Positions 25,588-35,147 of a stretch of DNA of 64,000 nt are shown here, piece after piece. The notes beneath the pieces were generated by a model. It ran no database searches, had not been told where the DNA came from, and worked only from the letters and a program-made list of their open reading frames with translations. Position 1 is the first letter of the stretch. Each line of letters starts with the position of its first letter. A program made the position numbers and the translations under genes. Source of the stretch: GCA-2733415 sp964276095 (GTDB lineage: Bacteria; Bacteroidota; Bacteroidia; Flavobacteriales; Flavobacteriaceae); the NCBI GenBank assembly GCA_964276095.1, contig CAXYDR010000001.1:124001-188000 (forward strand), in the 5' to 3' direction.

Positions 25588-26619
25588 TTATTTATTTGGA
25601 AATGAAATATTAATTGCATCCGGATGCTCTAAAATATTTTTTAACCAATTGGTGAAAGAGTATTTTTGTTTAATTTCAGTATCAATTTCTTTTAATGGTT
25701 TTGTAATAAAGCTATTCAAATCCTCTAAAGGAGAATAAATACAAATGTTTTCAGAAGTGTAGAAATCATAGTTTTTAATCAAACCGTTAGTAGTTATAAT
25801 TTTTTTATCATAACCTAGAGCCTCAAATGCTCTAAAGGATAGTCCATTATGAATTTTATGATTTACAAAATCTAAAATTATTTTTGAATTTGCTACTTGA
25901 ATAATGTTTTCTTTATAAGTGAGTCCTTTTTTAGGAAAACTTATGTAAGTATATTTCTTTAATTTTTCTTGTTGTTTATTTGAGCAAGAAGGGATAATGA
26001 TATTTAATTTTAAGCCTAATTTATGTAATTTCTCACAAACTTCTATAGTTTCATTAATTCTATCATCATAGCTCCCTAGGTAGTATACGTCATATTCTGG
26101 CGAAGTATTTGTTATGATATCATCATAACAGTCAAAATAAAAGTTTGTTGAAGGATGAGTTTTTTTAGTGAGATCATTACTGTCAAACACATAAAATTTA
26201 TCAAATAGATTAATTAATGGTACAATTTTAGGGTATCTTTTTAATCCATCCCATTGATAGGAATATGATTTTTTTGACTTTTCAACTATTTTTTTAATCA
26301 GTTGGCTTTCAAATAAATCGGCTCTTATGGATAAATTATAATCAAATTGATCGTTTATCGTGTCTAAAAAATCAAGATGCTCAGTAGTTCGAGCATCCCC
26401 TTTTAGCATTAGTTTTTTTTTGTAATCTTTATTTTTTAATATCGATTTATGGATAAAATTAAGAACTTTATCTTTTTTTGATTTGTATTTAAAAGGTAGT
26501 TTTCTGATAATTGTAATGTTCTTAAATTTTAAATAATTTAAGTTGTCTTCAAAACATGTATAGAAACCACAATCAGAAGTAATGGTTAATAAAATGCTTT
26601 TGTTTTTAAATACTCCCAT
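25588..26619 (-). CDS. GT1/CgeB-like glycosyltransferase (copy B)
   Basis: A 343-residue relative of the 23479 gene. The shared C-terminal block reads LDFVNHKIHNGLSFRAFEALGYDKKIITTN with NYDFYTSENICIYS, matching the donor-binding part of GT-B enzymes. The N-terminal half contains SYQWDGLKRYPKI, comparable to the RYPRM region of copy A. It is 1 bp downstream of its GT2 partner, so they are translationally linked. It probably adds a sugar to the same glycan. Low-level identity over the whole length supports an older duplication rather than a recent one. Confidence 0.8.
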   Translation of the reverse strand: MGVFKNKSILLTITSDCGFYTCFEDNLNYLKFKNITIIRKLPFKYKSKKDKVLNFIHKSILKNKDYKKKLMLKGDARTTEHLDFLDTINDQFDYNLSIRADLFESQLIKKIVEKSKKSYSYQWDGLKRYPKIVPLINLFDKFYVFDSNDLTKKTHPSTNFYFDCYDDIITNTSPEYDVYYLGSYDDRINETIEVCEKLHKLGLKLNIIIPSCSNKQQEKLKKYTYISFPKKGLTYKENIIQVANSKIILDFVNHKIHNGLSFRAFEALGYDKKIITTNGLIKNYDFYTSENICIYSPLEDLNSFITKPLKEIDTEIKQKYSFTNWLKNILEHPDAINISFPNK

Positions 26620-26620
26620 T

Positions 26621-27661
26621 TTATTGGCGATATTTTTTTCTGCATTTTTTATTCACTATTTTAAAAATACGGTATTTTAAGTAAGAATAAGTTGAGGTAA
26701 ACTTATCTAATATAAAATGATTTAATTCGGTTGATTTGAAGTATTCATATACGTTTTTATAACCATATACTTTATAGGCCTCTATTACTAACCAATTTTT
26801 TATTGTAATGATGTCTTTTAAAGGTAATTCAGCTTTTACATTTTTGAATAATGGTTTATTTATGACATCATAGTAAAATTGAAAATTCTCGTAATATTTT
26901 ATGTATAGAAATTTATGAAATTCCTTTTTATTATCCTGATTAACAGTATTGTTCTTAGATGATTCCGAAGAAGTATGTATTCTAAATTTAACCAGTTTTT
27001 CAGGGATATAACAAAAATTATTTTTCAAAATTTTATTTAGTATAAAAATATAATCTACTAATTGAAAATAATTATCAGGATAATCGGAATGACTGTAGTT
27101 ATTTCTGTTGAATAAATATGTTGGTGGCTCACCAATACAATTGTGAAAAATATGTGGAGCAATAGCTTTAGCAGTTTCTTCTGGTGTGTATGCTTTTTCT
27201 ATAGGAAATATTTCGGCAGTTTTTGGAAGCTTTTCTTCATAAAATCTTTTAACTCTTGGGTTAAAATTATCTTCAAAAAAGTATTCTCTATCACAAATAA
27301 CAAAATCAACATTAAATTTTAAAGCTGCATTAATCATTCTTTCAACACAGTCTAACTCAAATAAATCATCTTGAAATAAGTACTTAATCCAGTTTGAAGT
27401 TGCTTTATTTACACTTTCACACCAATTACCTACAAGACCAAGGTTTTGACTATTTTTATAAACCTTTATTCTAGAATCTTTTTTAGCAAAATCTTCGCAA
27501 ATCTCTAATGTGTTATCAGTAGAATGATCGTCAGTAATAATGATTTCTATATTCTTATATGTTTGATTTATTGCTGATAGCAAAGTTTCCTTAAGGTATA
27601 ACGCTCCGTTATAAGTTGGGATACAAATTGAAACTAAAGGTTGATTTTTATTTGCGATCAT
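26621..27661 (-). CDS. glycosyltransferase family 2
   Basis: A 346-residue GT2: PLVSICIPTYNGALYLKETL, IIITDDHSTDNT, then YLFQDDLFELDCVE as the metal site. About 120 C-terminal residues of mixed basic/aromatic content may sit on the membrane. It is the upstream member of copy B of the GT2-CgeB pair (1-bp gap). Its start lies near the end of the AlgX-like gene upstream, so all these minus-strand genes may be one long transcript from about 31279 to 22677. Confidence 0.9.
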   Translation of the reverse strand: MIANKNQPLVSICIPTYNGALYLKETLLSAINQTYKNIEIIITDDHSTDNTLEICEDFAKKDSRIKVYKNSQNLGLVGNWCESVNKATSNWIKYLFQDDLFELDCVERMINAALKFNVDFVICDREYFFEDNFNPRVKRFYEEKLPKTAEIFPIEKAYTPEETAKAIAPHIFHNCIGEPPTYLFNRNNYSHSDYPDNYFQLVDYIFILNKILKNNFCYIPEKLVKFRIHTSSESSKNNTVNQDNKKEFHKFLYIKYYENFQFYYDVINKPLFKNVKAELPLKDIITIKNWLVIEAYKVYGYKNVYEYFKSTELNHFILDKFTSTYSYLKYRIFKIVNKKCRKKYRQ

Positions 27662-27724
27662 ATAAATTAAATTTTAAAAATGCAGTTGTTTTTTATTCAA
27701 GTTTTAAAAAAATGAAGTATCGAT

Positions 27725-28783
27725 TTAGTAATCAAGAAGATGATCTATCTGGCGTTCTAGTATTTCATGATAAAAAATATCAGGCTGTTCAGCTTCAATA
27801 ATCTCTTCGTTAAAAGCATGATCCCATATGAAGGTAGATTTTCCAAAATTTTCCCTTAAGTGTTTTTGATAATAGCCCATATATGAATCATGAAAAACAA
27901 GGATTTTGTAATCGTTTATTTGGTTAGTAAATTTTGTCTCATAAAGATCGGGGTCTTTTGTGTAATCAACTGGGATTGAATATAGTTTATCAGATTCCTT
28001 TTTCGCCTTAGCTTCATTTTTATTATCTAAAACAATAAACTTTTCTTCATGTGGTATTTTAAGCATATCATTTAAATCTCCAATTTTGATGACATCACTA
28101 TATGAAATATCAAAGTCTGTTAGAGAGTAATTCTGGCAATTTAATTTTGAAAAATCTTTATTAAGTCTTTTAGCTGTTGTGTTATACGCATAAAGTCCTG
28201 CGTAATCATTCCAATGTGTATCTGTTTTATAATAGAGTATTTGCTCACTTTTTTTCGGGAAATCACTTCCTAAGTTGATGTAGTTAATGTTGTTTTTACT
28301 ACATAAAGAATCTAATTGTTGCATTTTAGTTTTCTTGTAACTTTGTCTGTAAGGAATTAGTTCTCTATAATAAGTGTGCTTATTTGGAGCAACAGCGATA
28401 TACATTTTTATATCCCTTTTTTCAAGCCAACTCTTTCTAAATAATAACCGCTCTTCTATTTGCTTTAGCTCTTCAGAAGTAAAGTTTATTTTACCTATAG
28501 ATTCTGATAGTGCATTACTAAAAAAATCTCCTAAAAATCTCCAACCATCATCTACGGTAATTACTTTGTTTGGTATTGGGTCAGTTTTTAATACGTTTTC
28601 TTTGAATGAGGTATATGTATTTACGAGTTCTGATTTTAGAGGGAAGTTTCTCTTAAAATTTAAACTCATTTTCTTTTCTCCTTCTTTAACATCTGTTTTT
28701 ATTCTCAAACAAAAGAAAATAAATGGTACAGCTATAATAGCTAGGAAAGTAAAAATAAATATTTTATTAATTGTTTTTTCCAT
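27725..28783 (-). CDS. AlgX/AlgJ-like SGNH acetyltransferase-type protein (copy 2)
   Basis: A 352-residue protein with one N-terminal transmembrane segment (about 8-27) and a periplasmic SGNH-like domain. The AlgX/AlgJ hallmark is clear: YYKTDTHWNDYAGLYAY carries the Asp/His pair (TDTHWN), and LVFHDSYMGYY supplies the GDS-like Ser block as HDSY. AlgX and AlgJ transfer acetyl groups to alginate in partnership with the MBOAT protein AlgI. A closely related gene lies 18 bp upstream and an MBOAT gene beyond it, so the three form an O-acetylation module for the surface polysaccharide. Confidence 0.85.
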   Translation of the reverse strand: MEKTINKIFIFTFLAIIAVPFIFFCLRIKTDVKEGEKKMSLNFKRNFPLKSELVNTYTSFKENVLKTDPIPNKVITVDDGWRFLGDFFSNALSESIGKINFTSEELKQIEERLLFRKSWLEKRDIKMYIAVAPNKHTYYRELIPYRQSYKKTKMQQLDSLCSKNNINYINLGSDFPKKSEQILYYKTDTHWNDYAGLYAYNTTAKRLNKDFSKLNCQNYSLTDFDISYSDVIKIGDLNDMLKIPHEEKFIVLDNKNEAKAKKESDKLYSIPVDYTKDPDLYETKFTNQINDYKILVFHDSYMGYYQKHLRENFGKSTFIWDHAFNEEIIEAEQPDIFYHEILERQIDHLLDY

Positions 28784-28801
28784 TTTAATATTGTGTTAAG
28801 T

Positions 28802-29866
28802 CTAGTACTTTAATAATTCATCAATATCTCGCTCTAATATTTCGTGAAATAATATATCAGGCTTAGTGCTTAAAATTATTTGTTCGTTAAATTTATGATC
28901 CCATACAGAGACTGTGTTTTTAAAGTTTTCAACAATAAATTTTTCAAGCCCGTGATAAAATGAATCATGAAATATTAATACACTAAGGTTGTTCATGTCT
29001 GAAGCCCATCTTTTTTCATATTTAGTAGGGTCCTTTTTAAAATACTTTGGGATATTTATTTGTTTGTTTTGTTGAAATGCTTTTTGCTGATTTTTGTTTA
29101 TTAAAAAAGCAGTATATATTTCGTTGTTTTCTTTTTTTAATATTTTGTTTAAGTCTCCTGCAAAATAAGTGTCCCCTTTGATTTCAGTTAATTCATTTAT
29201 TTTGAATTGGTTAAATTTGCTATTAGGAAAGTCCTTAGATATTTGTTCAATAGTTTCTTTAAAACCATGAAAAGCACCATATTCATTCCAGTGAGTATCA
29301 GTTTTAAAATACAAAAGTTTTTCACTCTTCTCAGGAAATTGTTTCCCTAAATTAATATAATCAATATTATTTACTTTACATAAAGAGTCAAGCTGTTGCA
29401 TTTTTGTTTTTTTAGTACTTTGTCTTATTGGTATAAGATCACCATAAACAGTATGCTTATTAGGAGCTATCGCTATATATAATTTAATACCTTTTTCGCT
29501 CAGCCATTTTTTACGGAAAAGTAGTCTTTCTTCTAATAACTTAAGTTCGGAGTTATTAAAACGTATAATTCCTTTAGATTCAGATAAGGCGTCACTATAA
29601 ACATTACTTAAAAATCGCCAATCATTTTTGACAGAGATAACTTTTCGTGGTAATGGGTTCTTTTGAAAAAAGGATTCTTTAATATATGAAAAGGTGTTTA
29701 TCAATTCTGATTTTAAAGGAAAATTCCTTTCAAAATTTAAGCTCATTTTTTTCTCTCCTACAGGAGCGTCTACTTTCAATCTTAGTGCAAAAAACACTAA
29801 TGGAATTGAAATTATAATTGAAAATAGGATGATAAATATATAGACTCCAGTTTTTTTCATGAGCAA
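28802..29866 (-). CDS. AlgX/AlgJ-like SGNH acetyltransferase-type protein (copy 1)
   Basis: A 354-residue paralogue of the next gene downstream, with the same layout: an N-terminal membrane anchor, EKKMSLNFERNFPLKSELIN shared by both, YFKTDTHWNEYGAFHGF as the catalytic Asp/His block and LIFHDSFYHGLEKF as the Ser block. Both keep their catalytic residues, so both may be active, possibly on different sugars or positions. It is translationally adjacent to the MBOAT gene (no gap), supporting a shared acetyl-transfer pathway. Confidence 0.85.
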   Translation of the reverse strand: MLMKKTGVYIFIILFSIIISIPLVFFALRLKVDAPVGEKKMSLNFERNFPLKSELINTFSYIKESFFQKNPLPRKVISVKNDWRFLSNVYSDALSESKGIIRFNNSELKLLEERLLFRKKWLSEKGIKLYIAIAPNKHTVYGDLIPIRQSTKKTKMQQLDSLCKVNNIDYINLGKQFPEKSEKLLYFKTDTHWNEYGAFHGFKETIEQISKDFPNSKFNQFKINELTEIKGDTYFAGDLNKILKKENNEIYTAFLINKNQQKAFQQNKQINIPKYFKKDPTKYEKRWASDMNNLSVLIFHDSFYHGLEKFIVENFKNTVSVWDHKFNEQIILSTKPDILFHEILERDIDELLKY

Positions 29867-31279
29867 TTAAAATCTAAAATATATAAATGGATTGTATGAA
29901 CTTGCAGCTACATAAACTATTGAAGACAGTAATAAGGCAATCACAAATGAATATCTAAAGAAAAGAAAATATTTTTGAGTAAACTTTTTTTCAAAGTACA
30001 TATATAAAGGCATCGAAAATAGTATTGCTAAAACAAACACAACATATGTTTCAATATTGTAATTAAAATATGAAAGAAAATCATTTACCGAAGGATCCCC
30101 TGGGTGGTAAGTAAATAATTTTGTGCTGTAATCATATGCTTGAGATAAACTTTCTGTTTTAAATAAAACCCAACCTAAATTTATAACAAGAAGGGTGTAT
30201 ATATGCTGTAATGGTCTCCATGCTTTTTTTAAGACTTTACCAAAACCTAATCGTTCTATAATTAAGAAAACACCGTGAAATAATCCCCATATAATAAAAT
30301 TCCATGATGCACCGTGCCATAAACCAGTAATTAAAAAGACTAAACTTAAATTAACGTATGTTCTAAAACCACTATTTCTATTCCCTCCTAATGGGATATA
30401 TAAATAATCCCTAAACCATGTAGATAGTGATATGTGCCATCTTCTCCAGAATTCTTGAATACTTTTAGAAATATAAGGGTAATCAAAGTTTTCAGGAAAA
30501 TTGAAACCTAGCATTTTTCCTAATCCAATTGCCATATCGGAATAACCTGAAAAATCAAAGTATATTTGAATACTATAAGCTATTAGTCCAAACCAGGCAT
30601 TAAAAGTAGAGATATCTCCTCCGCTTTCAAGAAAAATATTATCGGTAACACTAGCAAAAGTATTAGCGATAAGCATTTTTTTTGCTAGTCCAATTGTAAA
30701 CCGCTCAAGCCCTTTTGAGAAACTATAAATTGAAATAGATCGTTGTACTAATTCTTTTTGAACATCAATATACCTAATAATTGGTCCGGCAACTAATTGA
30801 GGAAACATAGTTACATAAGTGGCAAATTCTAATATATTTCTACTCGCTTTCACATCACCTCTGTATACATCTATTGTGTAAGACATGGTTTGGAAAACAT
30901 AAAAACTTATTCCTAGTGGTAGGGCTATTTGTGGTAATGTCGTTGCTAATTCATTTTCTACACCAAGGCTAATTAATATTTCTTGTAAGTTTTCAATTCC
31001 GAAGTTAAAGTATTTGAAAAACCCAAGTGTTAATAGATTAAAAATGATTGATAATCGCAGCCCTAATTTTCGTTTGCCTTCTTCAATCAATAACCCACAC
31101 TTATAATCTACTAATGTAGAAACTATCATTATTAATACTAAAGCTTTTTCGCCATAAGTATAGAAAAATAAACTTGCTATTAATAGCATTAAGTTTCGGA
31201 ACTTATTAGGTACTATAAAATATAATAGTAAAAATAGAGGTAAAAACAAAAAAAGGAAATAAGAACTACTAAATACCAT
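29867..31279 (-). CDS. MBOAT-family O-acyltransferase (AlgI-like)
   Basis: A 470-residue polytopic membrane protein with about ten or more hydrophobic spans. The MBOAT signature is present: FPQLVAGPIIRY, the YSIQIYFDFSGYSDMAIGLG block, EFWRRWHISLSTWFRDYLYIPLG, and the catalytic histidine in ITGLWHGASWNFIIWG. AlgI-type proteins move acyl groups from the cytoplasm across the membrane to periplasmic AlgX/AlgJ partners, two of which are encoded directly downstream. It is probably the first gene of the long minus-strand polysaccharide transcript. Confidence 0.95.
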   Translation of the reverse strand: MVFSSSYFLFLFLPLFLLLYFIVPNKFRNLMLLIASLFFYTYGEKALVLIMIVSTLVDYKCGLLIEEGKRKLGLRLSIIFNLLTLGFFKYFNFGIENLQEILISLGVENELATTLPQIALPLGISFYVFQTMSYTIDVYRGDVKASRNILEFATYVTMFPQLVAGPIIRYIDVQKELVQRSISIYSFSKGLERFTIGLAKKMLIANTFASVTDNIFLESGGDISTFNAWFGLIAYSIQIYFDFSGYSDMAIGLGKMLGFNFPENFDYPYISKSIQEFWRRWHISLSTWFRDYLYIPLGGNRNSGFRTYVNLSLVFLITGLWHGASWNFIIWGLFHGVFLIIERLGFGKVLKKAWRPLQHIYTLLVINLGWVLFKTESLSQAYDYSTKLFTYHPGDPSVNDFLSYFNYNIETYVVFVLAILFSMPLYMYFEKKFTQKYFLFFRYSFVIALLLSSIVYVAASSYNPFIYFRF

Positions 31280-31450
31280 GTTTTATTAATTTGTAAAAAA
31301 ATGAAATGCAAATTTAAACTAATTTATCTTAATGTAGATGATATTCTTTTATTGATGATGAGTGGAATGATTTTCTTGTCCAAGATTTTTTTGAATTTAA
31401 ATATAAAGCTAAAAAAAAAAGACATATACCAATAAAAAAGATTTTTATTA

Positions 31451-32242
31451 ATGATATTTGAACTTCGAAATGATATTGGATTAATAATGAAGCAAACTAT
31501 ACATAATAAGTTTAAAGAAGTAAAAGAACAGTTAATAGATATTATTAATGGTTTTTCTAGTTCTGGTATTGTTTTAGGAGAGCCAAGTAGAAATACAATA
31601 AAGTTATTTGAGTTAAATGATTTGACTTTGAATGTTAAGTCTTTTAAAAAGCCACATTTTATAAATCAAATAATATATGGTTACTTCAGGAAGTCAAAGG
31701 CTCGACGTTCGTATGAGTATGCAACCATTCTTATTGATAAAAATATAGGAACACCAAGGCCTATTTGTTACTTTGAAAACGAAAACCTATTGGGGTTGTT
31801 AGATAGTTATTATGTGAGCGAACATTTAGAGTGTGAACTTACATATAGAGAGTTGCTTACTAATCTTGATTATGAAAATCATGAGGAAATATTAAGATCT
31901 TTTACAAGATTCACTTATGAATTACATGAAAAAGGAGTTTACTTTTTAGATCACTCTCCTGGTAATACATTGATAAAAAATAACGGGAATAACTATAGCT
32001 TCTTTTTGGTTGATTTGAATAGGATGAAATTTCAGAAAATGGAATTTAACGAAAGAATGCAAAATTTCGCTAGATTAACCCCTTTTAAATCAATGGTAGA
32101 GGTTATGAGTGATGAATACGCTAAAATTAGCGGAATTGAATACTCCAAAGTGTTTGATTCAATGTGGAGTAAAACAGAACATTTTCAGGAAGCCTTTTAT
32201 AGAAAACAACGATTAAAGAAAAAGTTGAAGTTTTGGAAGTAA
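31451..32242 (+). CDS. Kdo/WaaP-type lipopolysaccharide kinase-like protein
   Basis: A 263-residue protein with a compact kinase fold. The catalytic loop reads FLDHSPGNTLI (Asp, then Asn four residues later) and the metal-binding motif is FFLVDLNRMKF, typical of the LPS-core kinase-like family in Bacteroidota. It would phosphorylate a core sugar of LPS. An in-frame ATG at 31487 (MKQTIHNKFKEV) matches the usual family start better than the first ATG, so the true protein may be 251 residues. It is the only plus-strand gene in this part of the locus and is convergent with the GT9-GT2 fusion. Confidence 0.8.
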   Translation: MIFELRNDIGLIMKQTIHNKFKEVKEQLIDIINGFSSSGIVLGEPSRNTIKLFELNDLTLNVKSFKKPHFINQIIYGYFRKSKARRSYEYATILIDKNIGTPRPICYFENENLLGLLDSYYVSEHLECELTYRELLTNLDYENHEEILRSFTRFTYELHEKGVYFLDHSPGNTLIKNNGNNYSFFLVDLNRMKFQKMEFNERMQNFARLTPFKSMVEVMSDEYAKISGIEYSKVFDSMWSKTEHFQEAFYRKQRLKKKLKFWK

Positions 32243-32252
32243 TAGAAAATTG

Positions 32253-34130
32253 TTAGTTGTTTTTTCTCTTCTTGTATAATTCTGCTAAAATCACATATCT
32301 ATGGTGTACATAAAATGCACTTAGGCTAGATATTATATACCCTTTTTTTCCATCAAGGAAACCTAATCGGATAATATAGTGATTCAAGAACCTGTATAGT
32401 GGTTTTATATAATAATGAAACAAATTTGGTTTTAATTTCTTAAGATATAACTCTTCAGCTCTTAACGAAGCGTAATGAACCATCTTCTGTTTGTATTCGT
32501 CATAGGAGTTAAAGGAAAAGTGTTGTAGTTTTTCGTTTAAAACGCTAGTTTTTCCATTAATATCTAATAATTCATGAACAAATAAATCACTTTTAAAAGA
32601 AACATTATTTTTATTGTAGAGTCTAAAAACTTTATCTGTCTGCCACCCACTAAAGCGTACTAATTTTTTCTGGTAATAGAATTTTCTATACATTTCATAA
32701 GCAACAATTTTTTTATTAGTGCTGTTAATAGCTTTATTTATTTCACGTTTTAATTTAAGAGGAACTCTTTCATCTGCATCAATAAATAACACCCATTCAT
32801 TATTGGCATGTTGCAGCGCAAAGTTGCGCTGTTTAGAAAAATTTATAAATTTATTTTGAATTAGAGTCACATTTTTATGACTCTTTATTTTTGTAACCGT
32901 ATTGTCAGAACTGAAGGAATCAACTATAATAATTTCATTAGCAAAACTTAAATTTTCAACTAATTCATCAATATTATTTTCCTCATTGTGGGTTATAACT
33001 AAAGCAGAGAGCTTTGTAGTATTGTTTATAGTTACAGATTGATCTAATGAGTAATTTGTTAAATCTTTACCGCTAAGATTTTGAATAAATGAAATTAAAT
33101 CATCTTTTATAAATTCAGGTTTAAAATGCTGATAAAGAGGTATTGAGTTCTTTTTTAACGTGGATTCATTTTGATTACTGAATAATTTTGGAAGATGATC
33201 TTTTAAGTGTGTTGATTTGTGGAAAACATCATCTTCAAAAGTTGCCCATACTTTTTTCTCAATCCATGGAGAGAATATAATGTACGAAGGTTTATTCAAA
33301 GCTTTAGCCATATTAATAGCACCGCCATCATTACCAATTATGTAGTCGCATTGATTAACCAGAGCAATAAATGATCGAAGGCTTTGGCCTAAAACATCAA
33401 AAAATATTTTTTCCTTGGTAATTTCTTTACATCCGTTAAATATAATTTTAGCGTCTTCAATTTGGTTAGGAATGTAATTGAAAAAGATATTACAATCAGT
33501 TGATTCGGCAATATAGTCCACAATTATAGACATGTAGGTTAGTGGGTAGGTCTTGTTCTCTGAACTACCAATAATACTAACCATTATGTTCTTTTTTGAA
33601 ATATCAACCTTATGTTCTAAAAGAAGTTTTATGGCATTATTATTTTCTTCTTCTGTAACATATAGTTTAGGGAAAATATCCAAGTTTGTTTCAATTCCAA
33701 TTTCTTCTAGTAATTGCTGTCTATGTTCGATAGCTAATCCTAGATTTGAAACTGCATTTTCAATTGGTTTAATGGGATTTGAATAAATAAACTTTGAATA
33801 GTATTTTTCAAAAGACACTTTCTTTTTAGCACCACTAAATAATGAAATTAAGTTACTCTCTAGTTTGCAATACGCATCAATAACTATATCGTATTTTTCG
33901 CGTCTAACGGAATATAAAAACTGAAATAAAACTTTTTTGCTTTTTCTTAATTCTGGCTTAAAAAGCACGATTTTATCAATAAAAGGGTTGTTTTCAACAA
34001 CCGGTAATGTGTTTGAATTTATAAGGTAATGTACAGTGTAGTTAGGGTGTTTTTTCTTAATCAATTCGCAAAGAATTGAGCAAGTAAGTACGTCGCCAAT
34101 CATTTTCTGTTGTATTATTAATACCTTCAT
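32253..34130 (-). CDS. GT9-GT2 fusion: heptosyltransferase-like plus WaaE/KdtX-like transferase
   Basis: A 625-residue two-domain protein. Residues 1 to about 350 are GT9-like: MKVLIIQQKMIGDVLTCSIL, then YIIGNDGGAINMAKALNKPS, the ADP-heptose-type donor site. From about 372 a GT2 domain starts (LSALVITHNEENNIDELVEN), with IIVDSFSSDNTV and LFIDADERVP (DxD) and an FSGWQTDKVFRLYNK segment typical of the LPS beta-1,4-glucosyltransferase WaaE/KdtX type. Both halves keep their donor motifs. The product likely builds adjacent LPS inner-core bonds. The frame is open through the junction, and the linker near 345-370 is polar. Confidence 0.88.
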   Translation of the reverse strand: MKVLIIQQKMIGDVLTCSILCELIKKKHPNYTVHYLINSNTLPVVENNPFIDKIVLFKPELRKSKKVLFQFLYSVRREKYDIVIDAYCKLESNLISLFSGAKKKVSFEKYYSKFIYSNPIKPIENAVSNLGLAIEHRQQLLEEIGIETNLDIFPKLYVTEEENNNAIKLLLEHKVDISKKNIMVSIIGSSENKTYPLTYMSIIVDYIAESTDCNIFFNYIPNQIEDAKIIFNGCKEITKEKIFFDVLGQSLRSFIALVNQCDYIIGNDGGAINMAKALNKPSYIIFSPWIEKKVWATFEDDVFHKSTHLKDHLPKLFSNQNESTLKKNSIPLYQHFKPEFIKDDLISFIQNLSGKDLTNYSLDQSVTINNTTKLSALVITHNEENNIDELVENLSFANEIIIVDSFSSDNTVTKIKSHKNVTLIQNKFINFSKQRNFALQHANNEWVLFIDADERVPLKLKREINKAINSTNKKIVAYEMYRKFYYQKKLVRFSGWQTDKVFRLYNKNNVSFKSDLFVHELLDINGKTSVLNEKLQHFSFNSYDEYKQKMVHYASLRAEELYLKKLKPNLFHYYIKPLYRFLNHYIIRLGFLDGKKGYIISSLSAFYVHHRYVILAELYKKRKNN

Positions 34131-34205
34131 TAAGTCTTCACAATGTATTTATTAATAGCTTAAAGTTTAAGCTTTAAAAGTTGAGTTTATTTTATAAGTA
34201 TCAAT

Positions 34206-35021
34206 TTATACAGCAACATTATACTCTCTTAAAGCATCATTTAATGATGTCTTTTTATTGGTGCTTTCTTTTCGTTTTCCAATAATTAATGCACAAGGTA
34301 CTTGAAACTCACCTGCAGGGAATTTCTTTGTGTAACTTCCTGGGATTACAACAGATCTCGCAGGAACAACTCCTTTAGTTTCTATTGGCGTATCACCAGT
34401 TACATCAATTATTTTTGTACTCATTGTTAATACAACGTTAGCGCCTAAAACTGCTTCTTTTTCAATTTTAACACCTTCAACAACAATACATCTAGAACCA
34501 ATAAATGCACCATCTTCAATAATTACTGGGGCAGCTTGTAAAGGTTCTAAAACCCCACCAATACCAACACCTCCAGATAAATGTACATTCTTTCCAATTT
34601 GTGCGCAACTACCAACAGTAGCCCATGTGTCAACCATTGTTCCTTCATCAACATATGCTCCAATGTTTATGTAACTAGGCATCATAATAACCCCTTTAGA
34701 AACATAAGCTCCATGACGAGCAATTGCGTTAGGTACTACACGAATTCCTTTTTCTGCATAACCTCTTTTCAAAGGTATTTTATCGTGGTACTCGAAAATA
34801 CCTGCTTCCAAGGTTTCCATTTTTTGAATTGGAAAATACAATACAACAGCTTTCTTTACCCATTCGTTTACTTGCCACCCATCATTAGTTGGTTCAGCAA
34901 CACGAAGTTTACCTTCGTCTAATAAGTCAATCACTTCTCTAATAGTATCTTGAGTGTTTTGCTGAGTTAGTAAATCTCTATTGTCCCAAGCGCTTTCTAT
35001 AATTTGTTGTATATCGGTCAT
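34206..35021 (-). CDS. dapD: 2,3,4,5-tetrahydropyridine-2,6-dicarboxylate N-succinyltransferase
   Basis: Catalyses the succinyl-CoA-dependent step of the lysine/diaminopimelate pathway in the cytoplasm. The 271-residue protein has the normal length and the DapD pattern: an N-terminal helical domain (QIIESAWDNRDLL), then hexapeptide-repeat beta-helix (GAYVDEGTMVDTWATVGSCA, IGKNVHLSGGVGIGGVLEP) and FIGSRCIVVEGV. It implies the succinylase branch for diaminopimelate. It stands alone, divergent from ruvX. Confidence 0.96.
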   Translation of the reverse strand: MTDIQQIIESAWDNRDLLTQQNTQDTIREVIDLLDEGKLRVAEPTNDGWQVNEWVKKAVVLYFPIQKMETLEAGIFEYHDKIPLKRGYAEKGIRVVPNAIARHGAYVSKGVIMMPSYINIGAYVDEGTMVDTWATVGSCAQIGKNVHLSGGVGIGGVLEPLQAAPVIIEDGAFIGSRCIVVEGVKIEKEAVLGANVVLTMSTKIIDVTGDTPIETKGVVPARSVVIPGSYTKKFPAGEFQVPCALIIGKRKESTNKKTSLNDALREYNVAV

Positions 35022-35103
35022 TGTTATATGCTAATTTTTGGTAAATATAAGTTGTTTCGAGTTAAAAAAAATAGCATTTATATAATTGTAACATTTTTAA
35101 TGG

Positions 35104-35111
35104 TATTTTTG
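35104..35111 (+). promoter_or_regulatory. -7 box upstream of ruvX
   Basis: TATTTTTG matches TAnnTTTG. A TTG lies at 35086-35088 (15 bp upstream), shorter than usual spacing. The box sits 36 bp before the ruvX start and supports starting ruvX at 35148. Confidence 0.45.
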
Positions 35112-35147
35112 TCAAAAAATAGAAGGTTACAATATAGTGACTATCAT

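Noticed and set aside
28374..28799. Plus-strand 141-codon frame opposite the AlgX-like gene
   Set aside because: Antisense shadow; the minus-strand frame has clear family motifs throughout.
35004..35147. Upstream extension of ruvX by 48 codons
   Set aside because: It overlaps dapD, lacks family similarity, and a -7 promoter box lies inside it; MAKVLALDYG at 35148 is the conserved start.
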